From assembly GCA_052035955.1 (NCBI GenBank), contig JBPOHD010000021.1, positions 1 to 24,516 on the forward strand: 24,516 nt of DNA. The letters run 5' to 3'. The stretch is from JAEUNJ01 sp052035955. Its GTDB lineage: Bacteria; Pseudomonadota; Gammaproteobacteria; Burkholderiales; Rhodocyclaceae. The number at the start of each line of letters is the position of its first letter. The stretch's first letter is position 1. Below are positions 10,383-18,023 of the stretch, piece after piece. Made by a program: the position numbers and the translations under genes. The notes beneath the pieces were generated by a model. That model had not been told where the DNA came from, made no database searches, and saw only the letters and a program-made list of their open reading frames with translations.

Positions 10383-11519
10383 TCAGTTCTTGCCTTTCTC
10401 CATCATCCCGATGAACCGGTCGAAGAGGTAAGCCACGTCGTGGGGCCCGGGGCTTGCCTCGGGATGCCCCTGAAAACAAAAGGCCGGGCGGTCGGTCCAT
10501 TGCAGGCCTTGCAGGCTGCCGTCGAAGAGGGAGACATGGGTCACCCGGACATTGCCGGGCAGGGTCGCCGGATCGACGGCAAATCCATGATTCTGGCTCG
10601 TGATCAACACCTGGCCGCTGTCCAGGTCCTTGACCGGATGGTTGGCACCATGATGGCCGAATTTCATCTTCAGGGTCTTTCCGCCGGCGGCGAGGCCCAT
10701 GAGCTGGTGTCCAAGGCATATCCCGAAGGTCGGCAGCCGCCTGTCCAGGAACTCCCGGATGGCCGCGATCGCGTAGTCACAAGGCTCTGGATCACCGGGC
10801 CCGTTCGACAGGAAGACCCCGTCCGGGTTCATGGCCAGGACCTCCGCCGCCGGCGTCATGGCGGGCACGACGGTCAGCCGGCATCCGCGCGCCGCCAGCA
10901 TGCGCAGGATGTTTCGCTTGACGCCGAAATCGTAGGCGACGACGTGGAAGCGCTCTGCCGCACCGGGCTGGTAACCCTTGCCCAGCTTCCACTCGCCCTC
11001 CGTCCAGCTAAAGGCCCGGTCGATGCTGACCACACGGGCCAAATCCATGCCCGCCAGCCCCGGGAAGGCCTTTGCCTTGCCGACAGCCGCCTCCGCGTCG
11101 AGCTTGTGGCCGGTGACCAGGCAACCGGCCTGGGCCCCGTTTTCACGCAGGATTCGGGTCAATTTTCGCGTGTCGAGGTCGGCAATTGCCACCACGCCTT
11201 CCGCCAGGAGATAGGCGTCCAGCGATTGTTCGCTGCGGAAATTCGAGGCAAGCAGGGGCAGATCGCGGATCACGAGACCTGCGGCATGGATCCGCTGCGA
11301 CTCTCGATCTTCCTGGTTAACCCCGTAGTTGCCAATGTGGGGATAGGTCAAGGTGACGATCTGGCGGCAATAGGAGGGATCGGTCAGGATCTCCTGATAA
11401 CCGCTCATGGCGGTATTGAACACCACCTCGCCGACGGACTCGCCCACTGCACCGATTCCCCGCCCGCGGAACACTGTCCCATCGGCCAAGGCTAGGAGGG
11501 CAGGCGGGAACTGGGACAC
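10383..11519 (-). CDS. carA: carbamoyl-phosphate synthase small (glutaminase) subunit
   Basis: Class I glutamine amidotransferase subunit that hydrolyses glutamine and passes ammonia to CarB. It has 378 residues. The N-terminal CPSase small-chain domain spans about 1-150 (FNTAMSGYQEILTDPSY). The amidotransferase domain has the nucleophile in GICLGHQ (C268) and the partners H352 and E354 in GHPEASPGP; these are each one position from the E. coli residues as I recall them. The start is GTG 11519, with CAGGAG at 11527-11532 and a 7-nt spacer, giving MSQFPPALLALADGTVF. An in-frame extension upstream crosses the promoter and is not translated. Expression is expected from the promoter at 11604-11633, through a structured leader. 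Confidence 0.97.
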   Translation of the reverse strand: MSQFPPALLALADGTVFRGRGIGAVGESVGEVVFNTAMSGYQEILTDPSYCRQIVTLTYPHIGNYGVNQEDRESQRIHAAGLVIRDLPLLASNFRSEQSLDAYLLAEGVVAIADLDTRKLTRILRENGAQAGCLVTGHKLDAEAAVGKAKAFPGLAGMDLARVVSIDRAFSWTEGEWKLGKGYQPGAAERFHVVAYDFGVKRNILRMLAARGCRLTVVPAMTPAAEVLAMNPDGVFLSNGPGDPEPCDYAIAAIREFLDRRLPTFGICLGHQLMGLAAGGKTLKMKFGHHGANHPVKDLDSGQVLITSQNHGFAVDPATLPGNVRVTHVSLFDGSLQGLQWTDRPAFCFQGHPEASPGPHDVAYLFDRFIGMMEKGKN

Positions 11520-11526
11520 GATGAAA

Positions 11527-11532
11527 CTCCTG
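11527..11532 (-). promoter_or_regulatory. carA ribosome-binding site (decides GTG start)
   Basis: CAGGAG on the minus strand, 7 nt before GTG 11519-11517. No ATG in frame gives a family-like N-terminus. Confidence 0.7.
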
Positions 11533-11550
11533 GAAATCGGCTGGTCGGCA

Positions 11551-11593
11551 GTGCAATGCGGGAACTGCCGTGAGCAGCGATTCCGCAATGCAC
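11551..11593 (-). promoter_or_regulatory. structured 5' leader of the carA-carB-greA transcript
   Basis: The leader between the promoter and carA contains GTGCATTGCGG (11593-11583) facing CCGCATTGCAC (11561-11551): 10 of 11 positions pair with one central T-T mismatch. An inner stem CTGC/GCAG (11577-11574 with 11568-11565) fills the loop. No T-tract follows the long stem, so it is not a plain terminator. It ends about 18 nt upstream of the ribosome-binding site. Confidence 0.5.
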
Positions 11594-11603
11594 AAACTTT
11601 TCG

Positions 11604-11633
11604 ATTATACCGCCAGGAGCACCCGCCCGGCAA
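11604..11633 (-). promoter_or_regulatory. sigma70 promoter of carA-carB-greA
   Basis: Minus-strand TTGCCG (11633-11628), an 18-nt spacer and a perfect TATAAT (11609-11604). It predicts a leader of about 78 nt to the carA GTG. It is the best promoter match in the window. Confidence 0.8.
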
Positions 11634-11689
11634 ACCCGGCGCTCCGTTCGAGACCGTGAAGGGGTGAACCGCCCGGCCTTCCGGTGTCC

Positions 11690-13894
11690 TCAGGTCCCGA
11701 GTCCGCGTAGGTGGTGGACCAGGCGTTCGACTTCGACGATCAGGTCCCTGATGTCCCTGGTGGCGCCCTGCAGATCGCCACGGCGGGCGGCGAGTTCCAC
11801 CCGAACCGCGGCATCGGTGGCCGGCAGGGCATGGAAGATGGACGCCGAGCCTTTCAGCGTGTGGGCGATTCGCTGCAACTCCTTCGCGTCCTGATTGACG
11901 AGCGCCTCGTTGAGGCTTCGCAACTGGCCGTCCGCATCCGCCATGAAGGCTTTGACCAGTGCTGCGAGGGCGCCCTCGTCCCCTTCCAGCAACTGCCTCG
12001 TCTGGCCGATGTCTGCCACGTCGCTTCCGCCCCCCGTGGCGCCGCCGGAATCATCGTCGGTCGACCCGGACTCGTCCGCACAGACCCGCTCGAGGACGGC
12101 CAGCAGTTCCGCCGAGCGCAACGGCTTGGCGAGATAGTCGTCCATGCCGGCGGAAAGGCAGCGATCGCGGTCGCCTTCCATCGCGTGGGCGGTCAGGGCG
12201 ATGATGGGTGTCGACCGCCAGGCATCGGACATCACGAAACTTCGCCGCTGCTCCCGGGCCCGAATGGCCTGGGTCGCCTCGAACCCCCCCAGGACGGGCA
12301 TCTGTACATCCATCAGGATCGCGTCGAATCGCTCCTTCTCGAATCGTTCGACCGCTTCCCGGCCGTTGTTCGCCACCGTCACCGCATGGCCTGCCTTTTC
12401 CAGAATTCTCACGGCAAGCAACTGATTGACGGGATTGTCCTCCGCGAGCAGGATCTTCAGGCGGCCCGCACCCTGGCGTTCCGCCTCGGCCAGGGTCCTC
12501 TCGACCTCGAAGGGCGCCAACTCGACAGCTTCGGCTGCCTGCAACGTGAAGGCTTCCAGCAGGTCCCTGCCGAGGCACGGCTTCAGGAGGCGGGTTGCGA
12601 TGCCGATCTCCTCGCAGGCGAGGGCATCGGCCCGTTGCCGCGGCGTCGTGGTCATGACCGCGATCCTGCGCCGATCGAAACCGTCGGCGATGAGGCGGCG
12701 GGTCGTCGACAAACCATCCGTACCGGGCATGTCGGCGTCGACGACGACCACATCGAAATCCTCCCCCGATGCCCGCGATTCGGTCACCCTCCGCACACCG
12801 TCGTCCGCCGAGAAAGCCAGGGAAGGCTTCATGCCATAGGCCTGCATCTGCAATCCGAGCTGGCGGGCATTCGCCCGGGAGTCGTCGATGATGAGCACCT
12901 TGCTGCCATGCAGGCGCGATGCCTCGGGTGGCGAACGCCCATCGGCAAAGGCGGATGCGCGCAACGCCACGGTGAATTGGAAGGTGCTGCCTTTGCCCTC
13001 TTCGCTTTCCAGGCGAAGGCGTCCGCCCATCATTTCCACGATGCGCCGGCAAATCGCGAGGCCGAGGCCCGTGCCGCCGAACCGGCGCGTCGTGGAGGCA
13101 TCCGCTTGCGCGAAGGCTTCGAATATCTGGGCATGCTTTGCCGGCGGAATCCCGATCCCGGTATCGCGCACCCCAAGACGCACGACGATCCGGTCGTCAT
13201 CCCGGCCTTCCAGGGTCGCCCGCACCTCCACCTCGCCGCGTTCGGTGAACTTGATTGCATTGCCGACCAGATTCAACAGGACCTGCCTCAAGCGACCTGG
13301 ATCGCCGTGCACCACGGACGGCAACTTCGGATCCAGGGCCAGGATGAGTTCCAGGCCCTTTTGTTGTGCCGACAGGGCCAGCGTCTTGACCGTGTCACCG
13401 ATCGTATCCGCCAACACGAATTCGGCGTCCTCGAATACCAGCCTGCCCGCTTCGATCTTGGAAAAATCGAGGATGTCGTTGATGATCTCCAGCAGAGCGT
13501 CGGCGGAGTTTTTGATCGTCCGCAGGTATTCGCGCTGTTCGTTGTCCAACCCGGTGTCGAGAGTCAGTTCCGTCATCCCGATGATGCCGTTCATCGGGGT
13601 CCGGATTTCGTGGCTCATGTTGGCGAGGAACTCGCTCTTGGCCCGACTGGCGGCCTCGGCCTCGTTTTTGGCCTGCTGCAACGCCCGGAACGCGGCATCC
13701 GGTTCCAAGGCCCCCGTTTCCGCCAGGACCGCATCGATGGCGGAAAGGAATCTTGCGAAGCGGCCCCCGAAACCAGGCGGGACGACGCCCGCGACCAAGC
13801 CCTCGACAAGCGCCTTCAGGTCGCCTTCATCGGAGACGAAAAGAATCTGGCGGGACAGTTCGGCCAGTTTGGACGATCGGAAAGCTCCTTCCAC
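11690..13894 (-). CDS. BarA/GacS-type hybrid histidine kinase (HK-REC-REC-HPt), no membrane segment
   Basis: A 734-residue signalling protein. Order: short N-terminal region of unknown fold (1-75) with a coiled-coil linker (ALQQAKNEAEAASRAKSEF); HisKA with SHEIRTPMNG (His95); HATPase with N-box LLNLVGNAIKF (about 207-217), DTGIGIP (244-250) and GGTGLGLA (273-280); a first receiver (about 331-455) with Asp386 in VVDADMPG and Lys438; a second (about 479-605) with Asp529 in LMDVQMP and Lys590; and an HPt domain with His678 in AHTLKGSA. No hydrophobic stretch suggests a membrane or periplasmic sensor, so input must be cytoplasmic. I chose GTG 13894 because GGAGGA at 13901-13906 sits 6 nt upstream; a TTG at 13930 overlapping the dapB stop is the main alternative. 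No response regulator is adjacent, so the target is unknown. It sits between dapB and carA. Confidence 0.93.
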   Translation of the reverse strand: MEGAFRSSKLAELSRQILFVSDEGDLKALVEGLVAGVVPPGFGGRFARFLSAIDAVLAETGALEPDAAFRALQQAKNEAEAASRAKSEFLANMSHEIRTPMNGIIGMTELTLDTGLDNEQREYLRTIKNSADALLEIINDILDFSKIEAGRLVFEDAEFVLADTIGDTVKTLALSAQQKGLELILALDPKLPSVVHGDPGRLRQVLLNLVGNAIKFTERGEVEVRATLEGRDDDRIVVRLGVRDTGIGIPPAKHAQIFEAFAQADASTTRRFGGTGLGLAICRRIVEMMGGRLRLESEEGKGSTFQFTVALRASAFADGRSPPEASRLHGSKVLIIDDSRANARQLGLQMQAYGMKPSLAFSADDGVRRVTESRASGEDFDVVVVDADMPGTDGLSTTRRLIADGFDRRRIAVMTTTPRQRADALACEEIGIATRLLKPCLGRDLLEAFTLQAAEAVELAPFEVERTLAEAERQGAGRLKILLAEDNPVNQLLAVRILEKAGHAVTVANNGREAVERFEKERFDAILMDVQMPVLGGFEATQAIRAREQRRSFVMSDAWRSTPIIALTAHAMEGDRDRCLSAGMDDYLAKPLRSAELLAVLERVCADESGSTDDDSGGATGGGSDVADIGQTRQLLEGDEGALAALVKAFMADADGQLRSLNEALVNQDAKELQRIAHTLKGSASIFHALPATDAAVRVELAARRGDLQGATRDIRDLIVEVERLVHHLRGLGT

Positions 13895-13900
13895 GACCGA

Positions 13901-13906
13901 TCCTCC
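13901..13906 (-). promoter_or_regulatory. ribosome-binding site of the hybrid kinase (decides GTG start)
   Basis: GGAGGA on the minus strand with a 6-nt spacer to GTG 13894-13892, the strongest Shine-Dalgarno near this gene's start. Confidence 0.65.
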
Positions 13907-13926
13907 GAAGTTCCCCAAAATACCGA

Positions 13927-14733
13927 TCAACGCAGGCTGAGGACGTCCTGCATGTCGAACAGCCCCTTCGACTTGCCGCGCAGGAACCGCGCAGCCCTGA
14001 GCGCCCCCAGGGCATAGGGCATGCGACTGGCCGCCTTGTGGGTGATCTCCACCCGCTCGCCGGTGCCGGCGAAGAGGACGGTATGGTCTCCGACGATGTC
14101 GCCACCGCGTACGGTGGCAAAGCCGATCTGCGGTCCCGGCCGCTCTCCAGTATGGCCCTCGCGGCCGTAAACCGCGCATTGCGCAAGGTCACGTCCGAGC
14201 GCCCGGGCGACGACTTCCCCCATGCGCAAGGCCGTACCCGAGGGCGCATCCACCTTGTGCCGGTGATGGGCCTCGATCACTTCCACGTCGTAGCCCTCCG
14301 AGAGAGCGCGCGCGGCGACATCGAGCAGACGGAACACCAGGTTCACCCCGACGGCCATGTTCGGAGCGAAGACAATGGGAATGTCGCGCGAAGCATCCTG
14401 GATCGCCAGCTTCTGTTCGATGCTGAAACCCGTGGTGCCGATGACGAGGTGCGTACCGAGGCGCCGGCAGGCCTCCAGATGCGCCATCGTTCCCTCGGGA
14501 CGGGTGAAATCGATCAGGCAATCCGAGGCACCCAGGCATAGCCCGATATCGTCCGAGATGTATACCCCCGTGGCAGTACCTAGGAATTCACCGGCATCAT
14601 GTCCGAGGAGACGGCACTGGGAGACATCGAGGGCCGCGGCAAGGCGGGAGTCGGAAGCCTGGAGCACGGCCTCGATCAAGGTCCGGCCCATGCGGCCGCC
14701 GGCCCCGGCGATGGCAAAACGAATGGTATCCAT
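13927..14733 (-). CDS. dapB: 4-hydroxy-tetrahydrodipicolinate reductase
   Basis: NAD(P)H-dependent reductase of the diaminopimelate/lysine pathway, supplying peptidoglycan and lysine. It has 268 residues. The nucleotide-binding loop is GAGGRMG (10-16). The signature EAHHRHKVDAPSGTA places the catalytic His pair at 156-157 and Lys at 160, with SGT (165-167) gripping the substrate, three positions short of the E. coli numbering as I recall it. FAPNMAVGVN (122-131) is the family's interdomain segment. The start is ATG 14733; the ribosome-binding site is poor. It lies 26 nt after bamE, probably in one transcript, and 32 nt before the hybrid kinase. Confidence 0.96.
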   Translation of the reverse strand: MDTIRFAIAGAGGRMGRTLIEAVLQASDSRLAAALDVSQCRLLGHDAGEFLGTATGVYISDDIGLCLGASDCLIDFTRPEGTMAHLEACRRLGTHLVIGTTGFSIEQKLAIQDASRDIPIVFAPNMAVGVNLVFRLLDVAARALSEGYDVEVIEAHHRHKVDAPSGTALRMGEVVARALGRDLAQCAVYGREGHTGERPGPQIGFATVRGGDIVGDHTVLFAGTGERVEITHKAASRMPYALGALRAARFLRGKSKGLFDMQDVLSLR

Positions 14734-14759
14734 GGGGTCTGTAGTTCCGGAACGGAAGC

Positions 14760-15218
14760 TTACTTCGCGGGATCGACGGGCTTTGCGGAATCCGGCGCAC
14801 CGGCTGCATCACCGCCCGCTGCCGGAATCTCGATGACGCGCGCCGCCGGTTTGGGCTCGCCGGCCGGCGTGGCGGCATCCTCGGCCGTCACGTCTCCGCC
14901 GACACGGGCAAGCTTGCCGTCTTCGAAAAAAACGACGAGGCGTCTTTGCTGGGCATCGCCGCGTCCGGGTTGGAACCGATACACATAGTCCCATCGATCG
15001 CCGTGAAAGATGTCCACGACCAACGGCGTACCGAGGATGAAGCGGACCTGGTCCTTGCTGAGTCCCGGGCGCAACTGCGCGACCATTCCCTGGTCGACGT
15101 AATTGCCCTGCCGCACGTCGACCCGATAGGGTGTCAGGTAGGACGCCACATCCGGCGTACTCGAACAACCAGCAAGGCAGAACAGGGCGAAAGCGGAAAT
15201 CAGACTGACACGGGACAT
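14760..15218 (-). CDS. bamE: outer membrane assembly lipoprotein BamE
   Basis: Small lipoprotein of the BAM complex that inserts beta-barrel proteins in the outer membrane. From ATG 15218 it has 152 residues: a signal peptide with lipobox LAGC (Cys18, MSRVSLISAFALFCLAGC), then the SmpA/OmlA domain with QGMVAQLRPGLSKDQVRFIL, GTPLVVDIFHGDRWDYVYRF and an RLVVFFEDGKLARV strand. The last 45 residues are an Ala/Pro/Asp-rich tail beyond the usual domain. A GGTGG-like site lies about 7 nt upstream of this ATG; a longer frame upstream would break the signal peptide. It is divergent from fur, as in many beta- and gammaproteobacteria, and heads bamE-dapB-kinase. Confidence 0.94.
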   Translation of the reverse strand: MSRVSLISAFALFCLAGCSSTPDVASYLTPYRVDVRQGNYVDQGMVAQLRPGLSKDQVRFILGTPLVVDIFHGDRWDYVYRFQPGRGDAQQRRLVVFFEDGKLARVGGDVTAEDAATPAGEPKPAARVIEIPAAGGDAAGAPDSAKPVDPAK

Positions 15219-15299
15219 TGGAGAACCACCGGGCGGATCGTTTCCTTGGAAGGCCGAAAAATATATCATACGCGGCCAAACTCACCGCCCGGCGTTTCC
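15219..15299. promoter_or_regulatory. divergent bamE/fur promoter region
   Basis: An 81-bp gap with an AT-rich island at 15257-15270. It offers TATGAT on the minus strand (15270-15265, toward bamE) and TATCAT on the plus strand (15264-15269, toward fur). The -35 partners are weak. I see no good 19-bp Fur box, so fur autoregulation is not supported by sequence. Confidence 0.4.
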
Positions 15300-15737
15300 A
15301 TGTCCAACACCACGGACCTGAAAAGCATAGGCCTCAAGGCCACCTTCCCCCGCCTGAAGATCCTGGACCTGTTCAGGAAGTCGGAGGCCCGACACCTGTC
15401 GGCTGAGGACGTTTACCGGCAGTTGATCGGGGAAAGCATGGACATCGGGCTCGCCACGGTCTACCGGGTACTCACCCAATTCGAGCAGGCGGGCCTGCTC
15501 GAACGCCACTATTTCGAGTCCGGCAAAGCCGTCTTCGAACTCAACGAAGGCAGGCATCACGACCACCTGGTTTGCCTTGCCTGCGGCCGCGTCGAGGAAT
15601 TCTACGACCCGGAGATCGAGAAGCGGCAGGCCAAGGTCGCCCGCGACAGGGGCTTCGCGGTGAGCGCCCACGCACTCCACCTTTACTGTAATTGCATAAA
15701 GGCGGATTGCCCGAACCGCAAGAACCCGCCGGCCTGA
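15300..15737 (+). CDS. fur: ferric uptake regulator Fur
   Basis: Metal-dependent transcriptional repressor of iron uptake. It has 145 residues. The N-terminal winged helix (about 8-80) has GLKATFPRLKIL, HLSAEDVYRQL and the recognition helix around GLATVYRVLTQFEQAGLLER. The metal and dimerisation domain begins with FELNEGRHHDHLVCLACG (His86, His87, His89, Cys92, Cys95), typical of Fur rather than Zur. Further cysteines lie in YCNCIKADC (130-137). The N-terminal half keeps the Fur-type spacing. The ATG at 15300 has no clear Shine-Dalgarno. It is divergent from bamE; a GDT1-family exporter follows 46 bp later and may share the transcript. Confidence 0.95.
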   Translation: MSNTTDLKSIGLKATFPRLKILDLFRKSEARHLSAEDVYRQLIGESMDIGLATVYRVLTQFEQAGLLERHYFESGKAVFELNEGRHHDHLVCLACGRVEEFYDPEIEKRQAKVARDRGFAVSAHALHLYCNCIKADCPNRKNPPA

Positions 15738-15783
15738 CCACCTGCTTCTCCGCGCCGCCGCCGAGAGCCGGGCAGGCCGAAAC

Positions 15784-16338
15784 ATGGACGCATTCCTTAC
15801 CTCCACGCTGCTCGTTGCCCTCGCCGAGATCGGCGACAAGACGCAACTGCTTTCCTTCGTCCTGGCCGCAAGACTGCGCAAGCCGGGAGCGATCGTCGCC
15901 GGCATCCTGGTGGCGACGATTGCCAACCATGCACTCGCCGGTTCCGTCGGCGTGTGGATGGCCAGCTGGATTCCCGCCCATTGGCTGCCCTGGGTCACCG
16001 GCCTGACCTTCGTGGCCTTCGGCCTGTGGACCTTGCATCCAGACTCCCTCGATGACGACCCGAAACTGCATCGCGCCGGTGCCTTCGCGACGACGACCAT
16101 CGCCTTTTTCGTCGCCGAAATGGGCGACAAGACCCAGTTGGCCACGGTCGCCCTCGGTGCCCGTTTCGATGCCCTGGTGCCGGTGGTCCTGGGTACCACC
16201 TTGGGCATGATGGCCGCCAACGTGCCGGCGGTCCTGATTGGCGATGCCCTGGCGCACCGTCTTCCCTTGACCGCAATACGGTGGGCGGCCGCTGCCGTCT
16301 TCGTGCTGACGGGCCTCGTCACCGTCATCGCCGGTTAG
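15784..16338 (+). CDS. GDT1/TMEM165 (UPF0016) family cation exporter, probably Mn
   Basis: A 184-residue inner-membrane protein made of two homologous halves of about three helices each. Each half carries the family signature: EIGDKTQL (15-22) and EMGDKTQL (112-119). These acidic motifs form the cation path; bacterial members such as MneA export Mn2+, and eukaryotic ones move Ca2+ or Mn2+. The central loop DSLDDDPKLHR (88-97) is the hydrophilic linker. The start is ATG 15784 with a weak AGG 7 nt upstream. It follows fur by 46 bp, which suggests shared metal homeostasis. No yybP-ykoY Mn riboswitch fits in the short gap. Substrate is inferred. Confidence 0.85.
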   Translation: MDAFLTSTLLVALAEIGDKTQLLSFVLAARLRKPGAIVAGILVATIANHALAGSVGVWMASWIPAHWLPWVTGLTFVAFGLWTLHPDSLDDDPKLHRAGAFATTTIAFFVAEMGDKTQLATVALGARFDALVPVVLGTTLGMMAANVPAVLIGDALAHRLPLTAIRWAAAAVFVLTGLVTVIAG

Positions 16339-16362
16339 GCAGCGAGGTCCTAGGTCGGAGGC

Positions 16363-18018
16363 TCAAATTCCTAGCATTTCGCGTGCGTGCGCCCGCGTCT
16401 TGTCGGTGATCCGGACGCCGCCCAGCATGCGGGCCACCTCCTCGATTCGCGCCTCCCGGTCGAGCTTGCACACCTTGCTGTAGGTGGCACCCCCGCGATT
16501 TTCCTTGGCAATGGACCAATGGCTGTCGGCCCGGGCCGCTACCTGCGGCAGGTGGGTGACGCAGAGGACCTGCCTTTCCCGGCCCAGTTCCCAAAGCATC
16601 CGCCCGACGATCTCCGCAACCCGCCCGCCAATGCCCACATCCACTTCGTCGAAGACGAGGGTCATGGCGTCGCCGGCCTGGCTCGCGATGACCTGGAGCG
16701 CCAACCCGATGCGTGAAAGCTCGCCGCCCGACGCAACCTTGGCCAGGGTCCGCAAGGGCTGCCCCGGATTCGCGGACACCAGGAACTCCACGCTCTCAAG
16801 GCCGTAGCCGGCGCCACCGGCGACCGGGTCCAGGCGAACCGCGAAGCGGCCTCCTGCCATGGCCAATTCGCCCATTGCGGCCGTGACGGCTGTTTCGAGA
16901 AGCGATGCCGTCCTGCGCCGGGCTTCCGACAAGCCTTCGGCCAGGACGCGGAACTCCCGTCCAGCCTGTTCTTCCCTCGCTGCCAGAGCCTCCGGGTCGT
17001 GCATCAGGGCAAGCTCCGCAAGGCGCCCCTCGAGGGCCAAAAGAGTCTCTGGCAGCCCCTCGGCCTGAACCCGATGTTTCCGTGTCAACGCGACGACCGC
17101 ATCGATGCGCGTTTCCAGTTCAGCCAGCCGCGACGGATCCGGATCCGCTTGGTCCCGGTACCGGCGCAGCCCATGTACGGCCTCGCGCAATTGCAGTTCC
17201 GCCGCCTCCACCAGACTTTTGGTCTCGGCCAATGCCGGGTCCAGTCCGATCGCCTCGGAAAGCCTGCCCAATGCCCGTCCGGTCAGGCTGCCGGCCGCCG
17301 ACTCCCCCTCGTCCAGCAATGCGAGAGTCTCCTCCACCGCTTGCACCAGTCCTACGGCATTGGACAATCGGCGATGGTCTGCCTCGGTTTGCCGCCATTC
17401 GGCTTCGTCGAAGGCCAGATCCCGGAGTTCGCGAACCTGCCACTCCAGGAGCTCGCGCTCACGCGTCGCAGCCGCGGCGCCACTCTCCGCCGCCGCCCTC
17501 GCTTCATGCAGGCGTCGCCACTCGCGGAAGGCCTCGGACACCCGAGCCGCGAGCTCGGTCACCCCGGCATGGGCATCGAGAAGGCTCCGCTGGGCCTCCG
17601 GTCTCAGCAGCGCGTGGTGGGCATGTTGGCCATGAATGTCCGCCAGGAGATCGCCTGCCTCGGCCAATTGCTGGACCGTCGCAGGCGTGCCATTGATGTA
17701 CGCTCTCGAGCGACCGGCCGCCTCCACGACTCGACGCAGGAGTACGCGCCCGTCACCATGGTCCAGGTCGTTCGCTCCCAACCACGCCGCGAGCGTTCCG
17801 TCTCCAGGGACATCGAACTCCGCGGAAACCTCGGCGCGCTCGGCACCCGCCCTGACCGTTCCCGTTTCGGCGCGCCCCCCCAGGGCAAGCCCGAGAGCAT
17901 CGACCAGAATCGACTTGCCCGCCCCGGTCTCTCCGGTCAACGCGCTGAAACCGGCCCCGAACTCCAGTTCGAGTTGATCGGCGATCACGAAGTCCCGGAT
18001 GTACAACCGCCTCAGCAT
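16363..18018 (-). CDS. recN: DNA repair protein RecN
   Basis: SMC-like ATPase for double-strand-break repair in the recombination pathway. It has 551 residues, against about 553 in E. coli. The N-terminal half-ATPase has Walker A GETGAGKS (29-36); the middle is a long Ala/Glu/Arg-rich coiled coil with a hinge; the C-terminal half has the ABC signature VASGGELSRIGLALQVI and Walker B LVFDEVDVGIGG, then the H-loop VTHLPQVAA. ATG 18018 gives the family start MLRRLYIRDFVI; a longer frame runs back across nadK and is not coding. The nadK stop is 5 nt upstream, with GAGGG close to the ATG, so coupling is likely. It is convergent with the exporter gene. No LexA-type operator was sought beyond inspection; none stood out. 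Confidence 0.96.
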   Translation of the reverse strand: MLRRLYIRDFVIADQLELEFGAGFSALTGETGAGKSILVDALGLALGGRAETGTVRAGAERAEVSAEFDVPGDGTLAAWLGANDLDHGDGRVLLRRVVEAAGRSRAYINGTPATVQQLAEAGDLLADIHGQHAHHALLRPEAQRSLLDAHAGVTELAARVSEAFREWRRLHEARAAAESGAAAATRERELLEWQVRELRDLAFDEAEWRQTEADHRRLSNAVGLVQAVEETLALLDEGESAAGSLTGRALGRLSEAIGLDPALAETKSLVEAAELQLREAVHGLRRYRDQADPDPSRLAELETRIDAVVALTRKHRVQAEGLPETLLALEGRLAELALMHDPEALAAREEQAGREFRVLAEGLSEARRRTASLLETAVTAAMGELAMAGGRFAVRLDPVAGGAGYGLESVEFLVSANPGQPLRTLAKVASGGELSRIGLALQVIASQAGDAMTLVFDEVDVGIGGRVAEIVGRMLWELGRERQVLCVTHLPQVAARADSHWSIAKENRGGATYSKVCKLDREARIEEVARMLGGVRITDKTRAHAREMLGI

Positions 18019-18023
18019 TGCCC

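Noticed and set aside
11711..14017. Long forward open frame opposite the hybrid kinase
   Set aside because: Antisense shadow of a gene with complete kinase, receiver and HPt motifs; no ribosome-binding site or family match.
15219..15299. Fur box in the fur/bamE gap
   Set aside because: No sequence close to the 19-bp GATAATGATAATCATTATC palindrome; only a short AT-rich island.
15738..15783. yybP-ykoY Mn riboswitch before the exporter
   Set aside because: The gap is only 46 nt and lacks the conserved riboswitch loops.
15282..16328. Reverse open frame of about 348 codons opposite fur and the exporter
   Set aside because: Crosses two real genes and their gap on the other strand; low-complexity product with no domain.
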